Shown: positions 34,980-45,731, counted from the first letter of the stretch. The stretch: DNA of 64,000 nucleotides from Methylocystis parvus OBBP (GCF_027571405.1 NZ_CP092968.1:2626001-2690000), one strand, 5' to 3'. A program made the numbers and translations. Notes: a model not told the origin generated them from the letters alone.

Positions 34980-35010
34980 AGTTTAGCCGAAAGACGCGGG
35001 GGCTTGTCAA
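34980..35010 (-). promoter_or_regulatory. Promoter of the riboswitch-MFS unit
   Basis: On the minus strand TTGACA (35010-35005) and TAAACT (34985-34980) with a 19-base spacer (17-18 if the -10 is read as GCTAAA/CTAAAC). The aptamer starts nine bases downstream, as at the antiporter unit. Confidence 0.65.
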
Positions 35011-35175
35011 CCAAGGGCGCGACTTTTGGGGAGATGCGGCGATGTGGCCGCAAGGAAGGGCTTTTCGGAAGGGTCCGGACAGGCCATCATCACGCGCAAG
35101 GCGATGCGGCGTCGCCCTTGCTTCGGCGAATGGCGCCCTCCCCGCGCCTTTAAAGACACGGACCATCGGCTCTTT

Positions 35176-37383
35176 ATGACCATACCGAATTGGCGGGCCC
35201 ATCCGGACGAAATCGCGGCGATCGTCGCGGCCCGTCATGGCGATCCGTTCTCCGTGCTCGGCCCGCACGAAACGCCGCAGGGAATCGTGATCCGAGCTTT
35301 CGCGCCGGGCGCCGAAACGGTGGTCGCGGAGACGCCCGGGGGCGAGCGGATCGCGTCGCTCCAGCGCGTGCGCGCCGAGGGCTTTTTCGAAGGATTGACG
35401 CCGCTCGAAGGCCGTGCGCCCTATCGTCTCGCGGCGACGAATGGCGCGGCGCGATGGCGCTTCGCCGATCCTTACGCCTTCCCGCCCTTTCTCGGCGCGA
35501 TGGACGATCATCTCCTCGTCGAGGGCGCGCATCAGAAACTCTATGAAAGGCTCGGCGCCCATATCGTGACGCATGAGGGCGTCGAGGGCGTGAATTTCGC
35601 GGTCTGGGCGCCCAACGCCCGCCGCGTCTCCGTCGTCGGCGACTTCAATGAATGGGACGGCCGCCGCGCGCAAATGCGCAAGCGCGTCGACAGCGGCGTC
35701 TGGGAAATCTTCATTCCCGGCGTCGGCGCTGGCGCGGTATACAAATTCGAGGTGATCGGCCGCCGCGGAAACCTCCTGCCGCTGAAGGCCGACCCGTTGG
35801 GCTTCGAAGCGGAATTGCGTCCCAGCACGGCTTCGGTGGTCGCATCGGACGCGCCCTTTAAATGGGGCGACAGCGTTCACATGCGGGAGCGCGTCAAATT
35901 CGATCCGCGCCGCGCGCCCATGTCGATTTACGAAGTTCACCTGCCCTCCTGGCGCAAGGCGGAGGGCTGGCGCTTTCTCACCTATGACGAGCTCGCCGAC
36001 CAGCTCGTGCCTTACGTCGCCGATCTCGGCTTCACCCATATCGAACTTCTGCCCGTCAACGAGCATCCGCTCGACGCTTCATGGGGCTACCAGCCCATCG
36101 GCCTCTTCGCTCCGACGCGCAGACATGGCGACGCGCAAGGCTTCAAGCGCTTTATCGACCGCGCCCATCAGGCGGGCCTGGGCGTGATTCTCGACTGGGT
36201 TCCGGCGCATTTCCCAACTGACGAACACGGCCTGGCGCGGTTCGACGGCGGCCCGCTCTATGAACATCCCGATCCGCGCCGCGGCTTCCATCCCGACTGG
36301 AACACGGCGATCTATGATTACGGCCGGCGCGAGGTTTCGAACTTCCTCATCGCCAGCGCCCTTTATTGGCTCGACCGCTTTCACATTGACGGGCTGCGCG
36401 TCGACGCTGTCGCTTCCATGCTCTATCTCGATTATTCGCGCAAGGAAGGCGAATGGGCGCCCAACCCCGACGGCTCCAACGACAATCGCGACGCCGTGCG
36501 CTTCCTTCAAAGATTCAACGAACTTGTTTACGGACTCTTCCCCGGCGTCGTGACGATCGCGGAGGAATCGACCTCCTGGGCCGGCGTGACGCGACCGACC
36601 CATGCGGGCGGACTCGGCTTCGGCTTCAAATGGAATATGGGCTGGATGAACGACACGCTGCGCTACATGTCGTCCGATCCCGTCTATCGCAAATGGCGCC
36701 ACAACGAGCTGACTTTCGGCCTTCTCTACGCCTTCGCCGAAAATTTCGTGCTGCCGCTCTCGCATGACGAAGTCGTGCACGGCAAAGGCTCGATCATATC
36801 GAAAATGCCCGGCGACGAATGGCGACGCTTCGCCGGCGCGCGCGCCTATTACGGCTTCATGTGGGGGCATCCCGGCAAGAAGCTGCTTTTCATGGGGCAG
36901 GAGTTCGGCCAGACAAGCGAATGGAATTACGCGCGGGAACTCGATTGGCGCCTGCTGGATCAGGCTTTCCATCGCGGCCTGCGCGATTTCCTGCGCGACC
37001 TCAACCGTCTCTATCGCGACCACGAGGCGCTTTACGCGCGCGATTGCGAAACGGAAGGTTTCGAGTGGATCGTGGTGGACGACGCGGAAAGTTCCGTCTT
37101 CGCCTTTTTGCGTTATGGCCCGGACCGCGCCAGGCCTGTCCTCGTCGTCTCCAACTTCACGCCCGTGCCGAGGCCTCATTACCGGCTCGGCCTGCCGCGC
37201 GCCGGGCGCTGGCGCGAGCTGCTCAATTCCGACGCCGAAATCTATGGCGGGTCGGGGCAGGGAAATCTCGGCGCGATCCATGCCCGCGCCGAAGGCTTCG
37301 CCGGCTTTCCCGCCTGCGTGGAGATTCAAGTCCCGCCGCTCGCCACTTTGTTCTTCGAATTCGAAAACGATGGTCTACAATGA
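35176..37383 (+). CDS. glgB: 1,4-alpha-glucan branching enzyme GlgB
   Basis: 735 residues. An N-terminal carbohydrate-binding pair (N1 about 5-105 and CBM48 about 110-210), the GH13 catalytic barrel and a C-terminal beta domain. Catalytic residues: D410 (GLRVDAVASML), E463 (TIAEESTSW) and the LSHDEVVHGKGS motif. Introduces alpha-1,6 branches into glycogen. ATG at 35176 (MTIPNWRAHPDE) chosen over the longer frame. First gene of the glycogen operon. Confidence 0.96.
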   Translation: MTIPNWRAHPDEIAAIVAARHGDPFSVLGPHETPQGIVIRAFAPGAETVVAETPGGERIASLQRVRAEGFFEGLTPLEGRAPYRLAATNGAARWRFADPYAFPPFLGAMDDHLLVEGAHQKLYERLGAHIVTHEGVEGVNFAVWAPNARRVSVVGDFNEWDGRRAQMRKRVDSGVWEIFIPGVGAGAVYKFEVIGRRGNLLPLKADPLGFEAELRPSTASVVASDAPFKWGDSVHMRERVKFDPRRAPMSIYEVHLPSWRKAEGWRFLTYDELADQLVPYVADLGFTHIELLPVNEHPLDASWGYQPIGLFAPTRRHGDAQGFKRFIDRAHQAGLGVILDWVPAHFPTDEHGLARFDGGPLYEHPDPRRGFHPDWNTAIYDYGRREVSNFLIASALYWLDRFHIDGLRVDAVASMLYLDYSRKEGEWAPNPDGSNDNRDAVRFLQRFNELVYGLFPGVVTIAEESTSWAGVTRPTHAGGLGFGFKWNMGWMNDTLRYMSSDPVYRKWRHNELTFGLLYAFAENFVLPLSHDEVVHGKGSIISKMPGDEWRRFAGARAYYGFMWGHPGKKLLFMGQEFGQTSEWNYARELDWRLLDQAFHRGLRDFLRDLNRLYRDHEALYARDCETEGFEWIVVDDAESSVFAFLRYGPDRARPVLVVSNFTPVPRPHYRLGLPRAGRWRELLNSDAEIYGGSGQGNLGAIHARAEGFAGFPACVEIQVPPLATLFFEFENDGLQ

Positions 37384-37419
37384 CTGCGAATCGCATCTTC
37401 TGCGGACAGGATGTGAATA

Positions 37420-38682
37420 ATGGCCGCCTATGACAATGCGCCGCTCGCGCGCTACGCCATGGCCTATGTTCTCGCCGGCGGCAGAGGCTCCCGGCTGATG
37501 GAGTTAACCGACCGGCGCGCCAAGCCCGCGGTCTATTTCGGCGGCAAGTCGCGCATCATCGACTTTGCGCTTTCAAATGCGCTGAACTCCGGCATTCGCC
37601 GCATCTGCGTCGCGACGCAATACAAGGCGCACAGCCTCATTCGCCACTTGCAGCGCGGCTGGAGCTTCTTTCGCACCGAGCGCAACGAAAGCTTCGACAT
37701 TCTGCCCGCGAGCCAGCGCGTCTCCGAAGACCATTGGTATCTCGGCACGGCCGACGCGGTCTATCAGAACCTCGACATCGTCGAGAGCTACGACCCCAAA
37801 TACATCGTGCTCCTCGCCGGCGACCACATTTACAAGATGGATTACGAACACATGCTGCAACAGCATGTGGAGCAAGGCGCCGACGTCACCATCGGCTGTC
37901 TGGAAGTCCCGCGGGCGGAAGCCTCCGGCTTCGGCGTGATGCATGTCGATCATGACGACCGCATCATCTCCTTCATCGAGAAGCCCGCCGATCCGCCCGC
38001 CATGCCCGGCCATCCCGACCGCGCGCTGGTCAGCATGGGAATCTATGTCTTCGAGGCGAAATTCCTCTACGACCAATTGCGCCGCGACGCCGACGATCCG
38101 AATTCCACGCATGATTTCGGCAAGGACCTCATTCCCTTTATCGTGAATCACGGCAAAGCGGTCGCGCATCACTTCTCGCGCTCCTGCGTGCGTTCGGCGA
38201 GCGAGCAGCATGCCTATTGGCGCGACGTGGGAACCGTCGACGCCTATTGGGCGGCGAATATCGACCTCACCGATTTCGTGCCGCAGCTTGATCTTTACGA
38301 TCGCAACTGGCCGATCTGGACCTATGCCGAAATCACGCCGCCCGCCAAATTCGTGCACGATCAGGTCGGCCGGCGCGGACAGGCTTTGTCGTCGCTGGTC
38401 TCCGGCGGCTGCATCGTGTCCGGTTCGACGCTCCGGCGTTCGCTGCTCTTTACGGGCGTGCGCGTGAATTCCTACGCGACGGTCGAAAACGCAGTCGTCC
38501 TTCCTTACGTGGATGTCGGCCGATCGGCGCGGCTCACCAATGTCGTCGTCGATCGCGGCGTGCGCATTCCGCAGGGCCTCGTCGTCGGGGAAGACCCGGA
38601 GCTCGACGCGCAGCGCTTCCGCCGCAGCGAACAGGGCGTCTGCCTCATCACGCAGCCGATGATCGACAGGCTCACTTCATGA
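37420..38682 (+). CDS. glgC: Glucose-1-phosphate adenylyltransferase GlgC
   Basis: 420 residues. Nucleotidyltransferase domain with [23 protein letters not shown] (pyrophosphorylase signature and the effector-site Lys region), then a left-handed beta-helix domain. Makes ADP-glucose, the committed step of bacterial glycogen synthesis, and is normally allosterically activated. 36 bases after glgB; its stop overlaps the glgA start (ATGA). Confidence 0.96.
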   Translation: MAAYDNAPLARYAMAYVLAGGRGSRLMELTDRRAKPAVYFGGKSRIIDFALSNALNSGIRRICVATQYKAHSLIRHLQRGWSFFRTERNESFDILPASQRVSEDHWYLGTADAVYQNLDIVESYDPKYIVLLAGDHIYKMDYEHMLQQHVEQGADVTIGCLEVPRAEASGFGVMHVDHDDRIISFIEKPADPPAMPGHPDRALVSMGIYVFEAKFLYDQLRRDADDPNSTHDFGKDLIPFIVNHGKAVAHHFSRSCVRSASEQHAYWRDVGTVDAYWAANIDLTDFVPQLDLYDRNWPIWTYAEITPPAKFVHDQVGRRGQALSSLVSGGCIVSGSTLRRSLLFTGVRVNSYATVENAVVLPYVDVGRSARLTNVVVDRGVRIPQGLVVGEDPELDAQRFRRSEQGVCLITQPMIDRLTS

Positions 38683-40130
38683 GCCTGCGCGTTCTCGCCG
38701 TCGCTTCCGAAATGAGCCCGCTTGTGAAGACGGGCGGCCTCGCGGATGTCGTCGGCGCGTTGCCGTCGGCGCTCGCGCATGAGGGCGTCGAAACGCGCAC
38801 GCTCATTCCCGCCTATCCGGAAGTTCTCGACGCGCTCGGCGATGGCGAGACGGTTCTCTCCTACGACGATCTCTTTGGCGGCCCCGCATGGGTGCATGAA
38901 GGCAGCTTCGACGGCGCGATCGTCTATGCGCTCGTCGCGCCGCATCTCTATGCGCGGGAAGGCGGTCCTTACGCCGACGAAAATGGCGTCGACTATCCGG
39001 ACAACGCCTTCCGCTTCGCGGCGCTCGCCTGGGCGGGCGCCGAAATCGCGCAAGGCGCGATCCCCGGCTTCGCGCCGGACGCGCTGCACGCCCATGATTG
39101 GCAGGCGGCGCTCGCGCCCGCTTATCTGCATTACAGCGGCGGGCCTCGCCCGGCGACGATCGTCACGATCCACAACATCGCCTTTCAGGGACAATATGCG
39201 AAGGAATTGCTGCGCGCCTTGCGGCTGCCGCCGGAATCATTCGTCATGGACGGCGTGGAATATTACGGCGCGATCGGCTTTCTGAAAGCCGGCCTGCAGC
39301 TTTGCGACCGCATCACCACTGTTTCGCCAAGCTATGCGCTGGAAATCGAGACGCCGGAATTCGGCATGGGTCTCGATGGCCTGTTGCGCGCGCGGGCCGA
39401 TGTCGTGAGCGGCATCCTCAACGGCGTCGATCAGGATGTCTGGAACCCCGCGACGGACAAACGTATCCCCGCGACCTACGACGTAACGAAATTGAAGACG
39501 CGCGCGAAAAACCGCGCCGCCTTGCAGAAACGCTTCCAATTGGAGCCCGATGCGGAAGCCTTTCTTCTTGGCGTCGTCAGCCGCCTGTCCTGGCAAAAGG
39601 GCCATGACATGCTGCTCGCCAATCTTCCCTCACTCATGACGCGCCATGTGCAGCTCGCTCTTATCGGCGCCGGCGACAAACATCTCGAGGAAGGCTTCCT
39701 CGCCGCGCAGGAAGCCTATCCCGGCCGCGTTTCGGTCCGTATCGGCTATAGTGAGGATTTGGCGCATCTCATTCAGGCGGGCGCAGACGCCTTCCTCGCG
39801 CCCTCGCGCTTCGAACCCTGCGGCCTCACGCAGCTCTACGCCTTGCGCTACGGCGCCGTGCCGATCGTCTCGCGCGTCGGCGGCCTGAAGGATACGATCA
39901 TCGACGCGAATGAGATGGCGGCGCAGGCCGGCGTGGCGACGGGCGTGCAATTCTCGCCGCCGACGGCCGAAGCGCTGGCCGGAGCGCTGCGTCAGGCAGA
40001 GCATTTTTTCAAGGATAAAGAGACGTGGCGCAAGTTGCAGATCAACGGCATGAAAACCGACGTCTCCTGGCGCCATCCCGCGCAACGCTACGCGGCGCTC
40101 TATCGCGAGGCGGTCGCGGCGCGGGGCTGA
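38679..40130 (+). CDS. glgA: Glycogen synthase GlgA (GT5)
   Basis: 483 residues with the ADP-glucose-binding [13 protein letters not shown] at the N-terminus and [17 protein letters not shown] in the C-terminal GT-B domain. Elongates alpha-1,4-glucan from ADP-glucose made by GlgC. Starts within the glgC stop, so translation is coupled. Confidence 0.96.
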   Translation: MSLRVLAVASEMSPLVKTGGLADVVGALPSALAHEGVETRTLIPAYPEVLDALGDGETVLSYDDLFGGPAWVHEGSFDGAIVYALVAPHLYAREGGPYADENGVDYPDNAFRFAALAWAGAEIAQGAIPGFAPDALHAHDWQAALAPAYLHYSGGPRPATIVTIHNIAFQGQYAKELLRALRLPPESFVMDGVEYYGAIGFLKAGLQLCDRITTVSPSYALEIETPEFGMGLDGLLRARADVVSGILNGVDQDVWNPATDKRIPATYDVTKLKTRAKNRAALQKRFQLEPDAEAFLLGVVSRLSWQKGHDMLLANLPSLMTRHVQLALIGAGDKHLEEGFLAAQEAYPGRVSVRIGYSEDLAHLIQAGADAFLAPSRFEPCGLTQLYALRYGAVPIVSRVGGLKDTIIDANEMAAQAGVATGVQFSPPTAEALAGALRQAEHFFKDKETWRKLQINGMKTDVSWRHPAQRYAALYREAVAARG

Positions 40131-40202
40131 GGCGACGATCAGCGACGTGGGACGCCTTGTCCCCTTTTTCCCGCAGGCGGGAGGGGGGAAGGCTGGCGCC
40201 CG

Positions 40203-43200
40203 ATGCGCATTAGCGACGGCGCCCCCGAACCTCTCGGCGTCACGCTCGACGAGACGGGCGCCAATATCGCCGTCTTCTCCGCGCATGCGGAAGAAATTCA
40301 TCTCTGCCTTTTCGACGGGGACGGCGTCGAGACAAGACGCCTTCGTCTCCCGGCGCGAAGCGGCGACGTTTTTCATGGCCGCGTCGAAGGGCTGAAGGAA
40401 GGCCAGCTTTACGGCCTTCGCGCCTATGGCCCGAACGCGCCGCATGACGGCCAGCGTTTCAACGACGCGAAGCTTCTCATCGATCCTTACGCGCTCGCGC
40501 TCGACCGTCCACTGTCCTTGCACGCAAGCATGTTCGCCTATGGCGAGACCGCGACGCAGGACAGCGCGCCTCATCTCGCAAAATGCGTGATGACGCGGCC
40601 GCGACCGGCGGCGACGGCTCGGCCGCGCCACGCATGGGGCGAGACCGTCATCTATGAGATGCACGTCAAGGGTTTCACCGCGACGCATCCCGATGTTCCG
40701 CGTAATCTGCGCGGGACATTCGCCGGCCTCGCTCATGAAGCCTCGATCGCGCATCTGAAAAATCTGGGCGTCACCACGCTGGAGCTCCTGCCCTGCGCCG
40801 CCTGGATCGACGAGCGCCATCTGCCGCCGCTCGGGCTCTCCAATTACTGGGGCTACAATCCCATCGCCATGATGGCGCCCGATCCGCGCCTCGCGCCCGG
40901 CGGTTGGAGCGAACTGCGCGAGGCGGTCGCAACGCTTCACGCGGCGGGCCTCGAGATCATCATAGACGTCGTCTTCAACCATACGGGAGAGAGCGACGAA
41001 TTGGGCCCGACGCTCTCGATGCGCGGGCTCGATAATGCGACCTACTACCGGCTGAGGGATGATCGCGCGCGCTATGTGAATGATGCAGGCTGCGGGAACA
41101 TTCTCGCATTCGACCGCGCGCCGGTCGTACGGCTCGCCATGGATGCGCTGCGCATATGGGCGATCTATGGCGGCGTCGACGGCTTCCGCTTCGACCTTGC
41201 GACGACGCTCGCCCGTTCGCCATCCCGATACGACGCCAACGCGCCTTTCCTCGCCGCGCTGACGCAGGACCCGGTCCTGCGCGAATTGAAGCTCATCGCC
41301 GAGCCTTGGGACATCGGCCCCGGCGGCTATCAGCTCGGCCGTTTCCCCGCGCCCTTCGCCGAGTGGAACGACCGCTATCGCGATTGCGCGCGTCGCTTCT
41401 GGCGCGGCGACCATGCGGGGGTCTCGGAGCTTGCGACGCGCGTCGCGGGTTCGCAGGATTTTTTCGCGCGCCGCCGCCCCTCGCGTAGCGTGAATTTCGT
41501 CGTCGCTCATGACGGCTTCACGCTGCGCGACCTCGTCTCTTATGCACGCAAGCATAATGACGCGAATGGCGAGGAGAATCGCGACGGAACGAACGATAAT
41601 CTCTCCTGGAGCAACGGCGCCGAGGGCGCATGCGACGATCCGGCGATCGACGCGGCGCGCATGCGCGACCAACGCAATCTTCTTGCGACGCTGCTGCTGT
41701 CGCGCGGAACGCCGATGCTCGCCATGGGCGCTGAACTTGGAGCGACGCAAAAGGGCAATAACAACGCCTATGCGCAAGACAATGAGTCGAGCTGGCTCGA
41801 CTGGTCCAAGGCCGACCGCGTTCTGATCGGGACGACGGCGACGCTTCTCGCGCTGAGAAAAGCGCATCCATCGTTGCGGGACGATCGCTTTCTCGACGGC
41901 GCCGCGCATGACGACGCCCTGATCCCGGACGTGCAATGGCTGACGGCGTCCGGCGCGCCGATGTGCGAGGAGGATTGGCGGCGCGCCGACGCCGATGCGT
42001 TGGTCGCGGCGCTTTACGCGGAAGGCGACCGCAGCCTGATCGTTTTTCATCGCGGCGCCTCGCCGCTCGACGTGACGCCGCCGCCCGCGCGTGACGGCTA
42101 TTCATGGCGCAGAGCCTTCGACAGCGCGGAGCCGGGCGAGAGCGAGGACGTCGCCGTCGCTCCGCGCTCGGTCCTGCTCCTTGTCGAAGAAAAGCAGGCG
42201 TCCGCTCGCAGCTCCACGCCGACCGACGACGCCCTGCTTGCGCAACTCTCAAAGGCCGCCGGGATCGAGACGCGATGGAGCGACGTCGACGGCCGTATGC
42301 ATGACGTTCCGCGCGACACGCTTTTGCGGCTTCTCGCGAGTCTCGGGCTTCCCGCGCAACTGCGCGGCGACGCGCGCGACAGCCTTTCGCGTCTTGCGGA
42401 AATCCGAGACCGCCGCGCCTTGCCTCAATACGCGATCGCGCGGGAAAACGAAGCGGGCCATCTGCGTCTCGCCGCGACGAGGGGAGACGCGCCGACGCGG
42501 CTCTTCCTGACGCATGAAGGCGGACGCGAAGAAGCGATCTCGCTTTCGGCGCTCGCTCCGCTGCGATGGCGCGGAGTCGACGGGCGAGAGAATGATGGCT
42601 ATCGCGCGCGGTTGCCGCCGCTTCCGGCCGGGCGCTATGCGTTGCGCGGGGAGAGAGACGATACGATTTCCCGTCTCATCGTCGCGCCCGCGCAATGTCA
42701 TCTTCCGGATGACGGACGCCGCTTCGGATTTTCCGCGCAACTTTATTCGCTCAAACGCGCGGGCGACCAGGGCATGGGCGATTTTTCGACGCTCGCGCTT
42801 CTCGCGAGAAAGAGCGGAGAGGCGGGCGCCGCGCTCCTCGCGATCAATCCGTTGCACGCCCTGTTCCCGAACGACCGCTCGCGCGCGAGCCCCTATTACC
42901 CTTCCGACCGCCGCTTTCTCGACGCGCTCTATATCGATCTCGCGGATCTTTTCGGGAATGACTTCGACGCGGCGACGGCGCGGGCGCTCTCCGCTCTCGA
43001 CGCCGTCGATTATCCTGCGACTCACGGGCTCAAACAGCAGGCGCTCGAAACCGCTTTCGGCCGTTTCGACGCTTTGGCGCAGCAAAGGCCGGACGCCGCG
43101 CCTGTCGTCGATTTCGCGCAATTTGCCGCCGAGGGCGGCGAGGCGCTGACGCGCTTCGCGCTTTTCGAAGCGATCGGCGAAACGCGCGTGGCTAAGAACT

Positions 43201-44306
43201 GGCGGGAGTGGCCGCAGCCTTTGCGCGACGCCGACCCGCATGCGCTCGCGACGTTTGCGGATGAACATGCGCCGCGCCTGCGTTTCCATCGCTTCGTGCA
43301 ATGGGTCGCGGATCGACAATTCGCGCAAGCGGCGCGGGCGGCGCGAGAGAGCGGTCTTGCGCTCGGCATTTGCCGCGATCTCGCCGTCGGCGCGGCGCCG
43401 GACGGGGCCGAAAGCTGGAGCAAGGCGGCGCGGCTCATCGACGGTTTCTCGATCGGCGCGCCGCCCGATCCTTTCAGCCGCGACGGTCAGAGCTGGGGGC
43501 TCCCGGCGCTCGATCCGCTCTCCATTGAAAATGACGGAGGCGCCGATTTCGCCGACCTCGTCCGCGCCAATATGCGGCACGCCGGGGCGCTGCGCATCGA
43601 TCACGTCATGGGTCTCGCGCGGCTCTTTCTGGCGCCGGAGGGCGAGAAGGCGCGCGCAGGCGCCTATCTTTCCTATCCGCTCGACGCACAGCTCGCGCAG
43701 CTCGCCCTCGAAAGCGCGCGCGCGAAATGCATGGTCGTCGGCGAAGATCTCGGCACCCTGCCCTGGGGATTTCGCGAAAGGCTCGAAGCCTCGAACGTGC
43801 TCAGCTATCGCGTCGTCTGGTTCGAGCGCGCGGGCGCGGGGTTCATTCCGCCGCGAGACTATCCCGAAAAGGCGATGGCCTGCGTCTCGACCCATGATCT
43901 TCCGACGCTCGAAGGCTGGTGGCGGGGCGCCGATATCGACGAAAAGGAAAGCCTCGCTCTCCTCGCGCCGGAGGCCGCAAACGCCGAACGCGCGGCGCGC
44001 AGGAGCGACAAGCGCGCGCTTCTCGACGCGCTACGTTCCGAGGGCCTCGTGGAGGACGTTACGGAAGAGCGCCCATTCGATGACGCGCTCGCCACGGCGC
44101 TGCACCGGTTCGCGGCGCGCGCGCCCTCCATTCTCGCAATGGCGCAGCTCGACGATCTCGCCGGCGAGAGCGTCGCCGTCAACCTTCCCGGCACCGACCG
44201 GGAGCGGCCGAACTGGCGCAGAAAACTCCGACATTCCACGGAAAGACTTTTCGAAACGCCTCGCGCCGCGGCTATTATCGAGGGCCTCCGCCGCATTCTA
44301 GTCTAG
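40203..44306 (+). CDS. glgX-malQ: Fused glycogen debranching enzyme GlgX and 4-alpha-glucanotransferase MalQ
   Basis: 1367 residues in one frame. Residues about 1-660 are a GlgX-type isoamylase (CBM48, then GH13 with GVDGFRFDLATTLA, LIAEPWDIGPGGYQ and VVAHDGFTLRD). A short Ser/Thr/Glu linker around 660-671 leads to residues about 672-1367, a complete GH77 MalQ (ASPYYPSDRRFLDALYIDL, ALRIDHVMGLARLF, VVGEDLGTLP and ACVSTHDLPTLEGWW). GlgX removes phosphorylase-limit branches; MalQ recycles the short maltodextrins. Last gene of the glycogen operon, 72 bases after glgA. No phosphorylase gene is in the window. Confidence 0.93.
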   Translation: MRISDGAPEPLGVTLDETGANIAVFSAHAEEIHLCLFDGDGVETRRLRLPARSGDVFHGRVEGLKEGQLYGLRAYGPNAPHDGQRFNDAKLLIDPYALALDRPLSLHASMFAYGETATQDSAPHLAKCVMTRPRPAATARPRHAWGETVIYEMHVKGFTATHPDVPRNLRGTFAGLAHEASIAHLKNLGVTTLELLPCAAWIDERHLPPLGLSNYWGYNPIAMMAPDPRLAPGGWSELREAVATLHAAGLEIIIDVVFNHTGESDELGPTLSMRGLDNATYYRLRDDRARYVNDAGCGNILAFDRAPVVRLAMDALRIWAIYGGVDGFRFDLATTLARSPSRYDANAPFLAALTQDPVLRELKLIAEPWDIGPGGYQLGRFPAPFAEWNDRYRDCARRFWRGDHAGVSELATRVAGSQDFFARRRPSRSVNFVVAHDGFTLRDLVSYARKHNDANGEENRDGTNDNLSWSNGAEGACDDPAIDAARMRDQRNLLATLLLSRGTPMLAMGAELGATQKGNNNAYAQDNESSWLDWSKADRVLIGTTATLLALRKAHPSLRDDRFLDGAAHDDALIPDVQWLTASGAPMCEEDWRRADADALVAALYAEGDRSLIVFHRGASPLDVTPPPARDGYSWRRAFDSAEPGESEDVAVAPRSVLLLVEEKQASARSSTPTDDALLAQLSKAAGIETRWSDVDGRMHDVPRDTLLRLLASLGLPAQLRGDARDSLSRLAEIRDRRALPQYAIARENEAGHLRLAATRGDAPTRLFLTHEGGREEAISLSALAPLRWRGVDGRENDGYRARLPPLPAGRYALRGERDDTISRLIVAPAQCHLPDDGRRFGFSAQLYSLKRAGDQGMGDFSTLALLARKSGEAGAALLAINPLHALFPNDRSRASPYYPSDRRFLDALYIDLADLFGNDFDAATARALSALDAVDYPATHGLKQQALETAFGRFDALAQQRPDAAPVVDFAQFAAEGGEALTRFALFEAIGETRVAKNWREWPQPLRDADPHALATFADEHAPRLRFHRFVQWVADRQFAQAARAARESGLALGICRDLAVGAAPDGAESWSKAARLIDGFSIGAPPDPFSRDGQSWGLPALDPLSIENDGGADFADLVRANMRHAGALRIDHVMGLARLFLAPEGEKARAGAYLSYPLDAQLAQLALESARAKCMVVGEDLGTLPWGFRERLEASNVLSYRVVWFERAGAGFIPPRDYPEKAMACVSTHDLPTLEGWWRGADIDEKESLALLAPEAANAERAARRSDKRALLDALRSEGLVEDVTEERPFDDALATALHRFAARAPSILAMAQLDDLAGESVAVNLPGTDRERPNWRRKLRHSTERLFETPRAAAIIEGLRRILV

Positions 44307-44333
44307 ATTGCGGCGGCATAGTTTGGCGCATCC

Positions 44334-45731
44334 ATGACACGCCGTATGGCGATCAGAGGTTCTGTGAAGCAGCGCATGCGGCAAGCAAGCGAGGGATTGC
44401 GAGAGGACGTCAGGCGCGGCCGCGCCATCGCCGCGCTCGCGACCGCCGCTTTTGCGACGGCGCTCGCGGCGCGCGCGGAGGAAAAGCCGGACGCCGCCGA
44501 CCTCAACCTGAAGCGCCTCGAACTGCGCGGCGTCGAAGACATTATTGGGGAGTCGAAGGAGCGCGCCAAACAGCTTTCCCAAGAGGTCGCCGCCCATGCG
44601 GCCATTCGCGAAAACCTCAACAAGACGCTGATCGAAGCGACGAGCCGGCTCCAGGAGACCGAGGAGCACGCCGCTCAGATCGAAGAACGGATCGCGAAAC
44701 TTTCCGGCGACGAGAAGAAGATCATCAATTCGCTCGACACCCGCCGCGAAGCGATCGGGCAGGTCCTGATGGCGCTGCAGCGCATGGGCCGGCGCCCGCC
44801 GCCCGCGCTGCTGGCGCGCCCGCAGGATATTCTCGACGCGCTGCGGGCCTCGCTCGCCCTTGGCGACGTGCTGCCGCAAATGCGCGCCGAGGCGCAGGCG
44901 CTGCAAAGCGATCTGATCGAACTTGTGCATCTGCGCGAGAGCGCGCGCCACGAGCGGGACCGTCTGGCGCAGGAAATGAAGGCGCTCGCCGAACAGCGCG
45001 AGAAGCTCTCGAGCCTGATCGCCATGCGGCAGGAGGCGATGACCGCCGCCCAGTCGGCGCTCGAGACCGAGAGCGAACGCGCCGCCAAGCTTGCGCGGCA
45101 GGCGACCAGCCTCAAAGAGCTCATCACGCGCATGGAGGCCGAGAGCGAGGCCGCCCGTAAAGCCGCGGAAAGCGCGCGCAAGGCCGACGAGGAGCGCGCC
45201 GCGGCCCAGGCGAAGCTCTCCGAAGAACAGCGTCGCAAAGCCCTCGCGGCGCCCTTCAGGGACGCCGCGCGCCTTGCGCCGGCCGTCTCCTTCGCCGATC
45301 TCAAGGGCAAATTGAATTTTCCGGTTTCCGGCCCCGTTCTCAAGCGTTTCGGCGCGCCGGACGGCTTCGGCGGCAAGGAGAAGGCCTATTTCCTCGGCGC
45401 GCGGGAAAACGGCGTCGTGGTCTCGCCGAGCGATGGATGGGTCGCGTTTTCAGGACCTTACCGCACTTACGGCCAACTCTTGATCATTAACGCCGGCGAC
45501 GGCTATTATGTGGTCCTGGCCGGCATGAGTCGCGTGAATGTGAACGTCGGGCAATTTGTCCTGGCGGGCGAGCCGGTGGCCAGCATGGGAGACGGAGCCG
45601 CTCAGACGGCGGCGACCATCGCGATCGGCGCGAAACAACCCATTTTATATGTCGAGTTCCGCAAGGATGGAACTTCGATCGACTCGAGCCCATGGTGGGC
45701 GAAGTCAGACAGTCGGAAGGTCGGCGGATGA
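44334..45731 (+). CDS. envC: Murein hydrolase activator EnvC family protein
   Basis: 465 residues: an N-terminal hydrophobic segment (about 28-47), a long coiled coil (about 58-320) and a C-terminal LytM/M23 domain (about 335-460). The zinc ligands of active M23 peptidases (HxxxD and HxH) are absent in the LytM part (GVVVSPSDGWVAFSG... GYYVVLAG), as in EnvC-type activators that work by binding amidases rather than by cutting. Stop overlaps ctpA (ATGA). Confidence 0.92.
   Translation: MTRRMAIRGSVKQRMRQASEGLREDVRRGRAIAALATAAFATALAARAEEKPDAADLNLKRLELRGVEDIIGESKERAKQLSQEVAAHAAIRENLNKTLIEATSRLQETEEHAAQIEERIAKLSGDEKKIINSLDTRREAIGQVLMALQRMGRRPPPALLARPQDILDALRASLALGDVLPQMRAEAQALQSDLIELVHLRESARHERDRLAQEMKALAEQREKLSSLIAMRQEAMTAAQSALETESERAAKLARQATSLKELITRMEAESEAARKAAESARKADEERAAAQAKLSEEQRRKALAAPFRDAARLAPAVSFADLKGKLNFPVSGPVLKRFGAPDGFGGKEKAYFLGARENGVVVSPSDGWVAFSGPYRTYGQLLIINAGDGYYVVLAGMSRVNVNVGQFVLAGEPVASMGDGAAQTAATIAIGAKQPILYVEFRKDGTSIDSSPWWAKSDSRKVGG

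Noticed and set aside
39630..42050. Minus-strand ORF of 806 codons
   Set aside because: Antisense to glgA and glgX-malQ, whose catalytic motifs are clear; Arg/Ala-rich shadow frame.
40203..44306. Suspicion that the GlgX-MalQ fusion is an artefact of a lost stop codon
   Set aside because: Both halves are complete, a plausible linker joins them and no ribosome binding site or start is seen at the junction; still listed as something to resequence.
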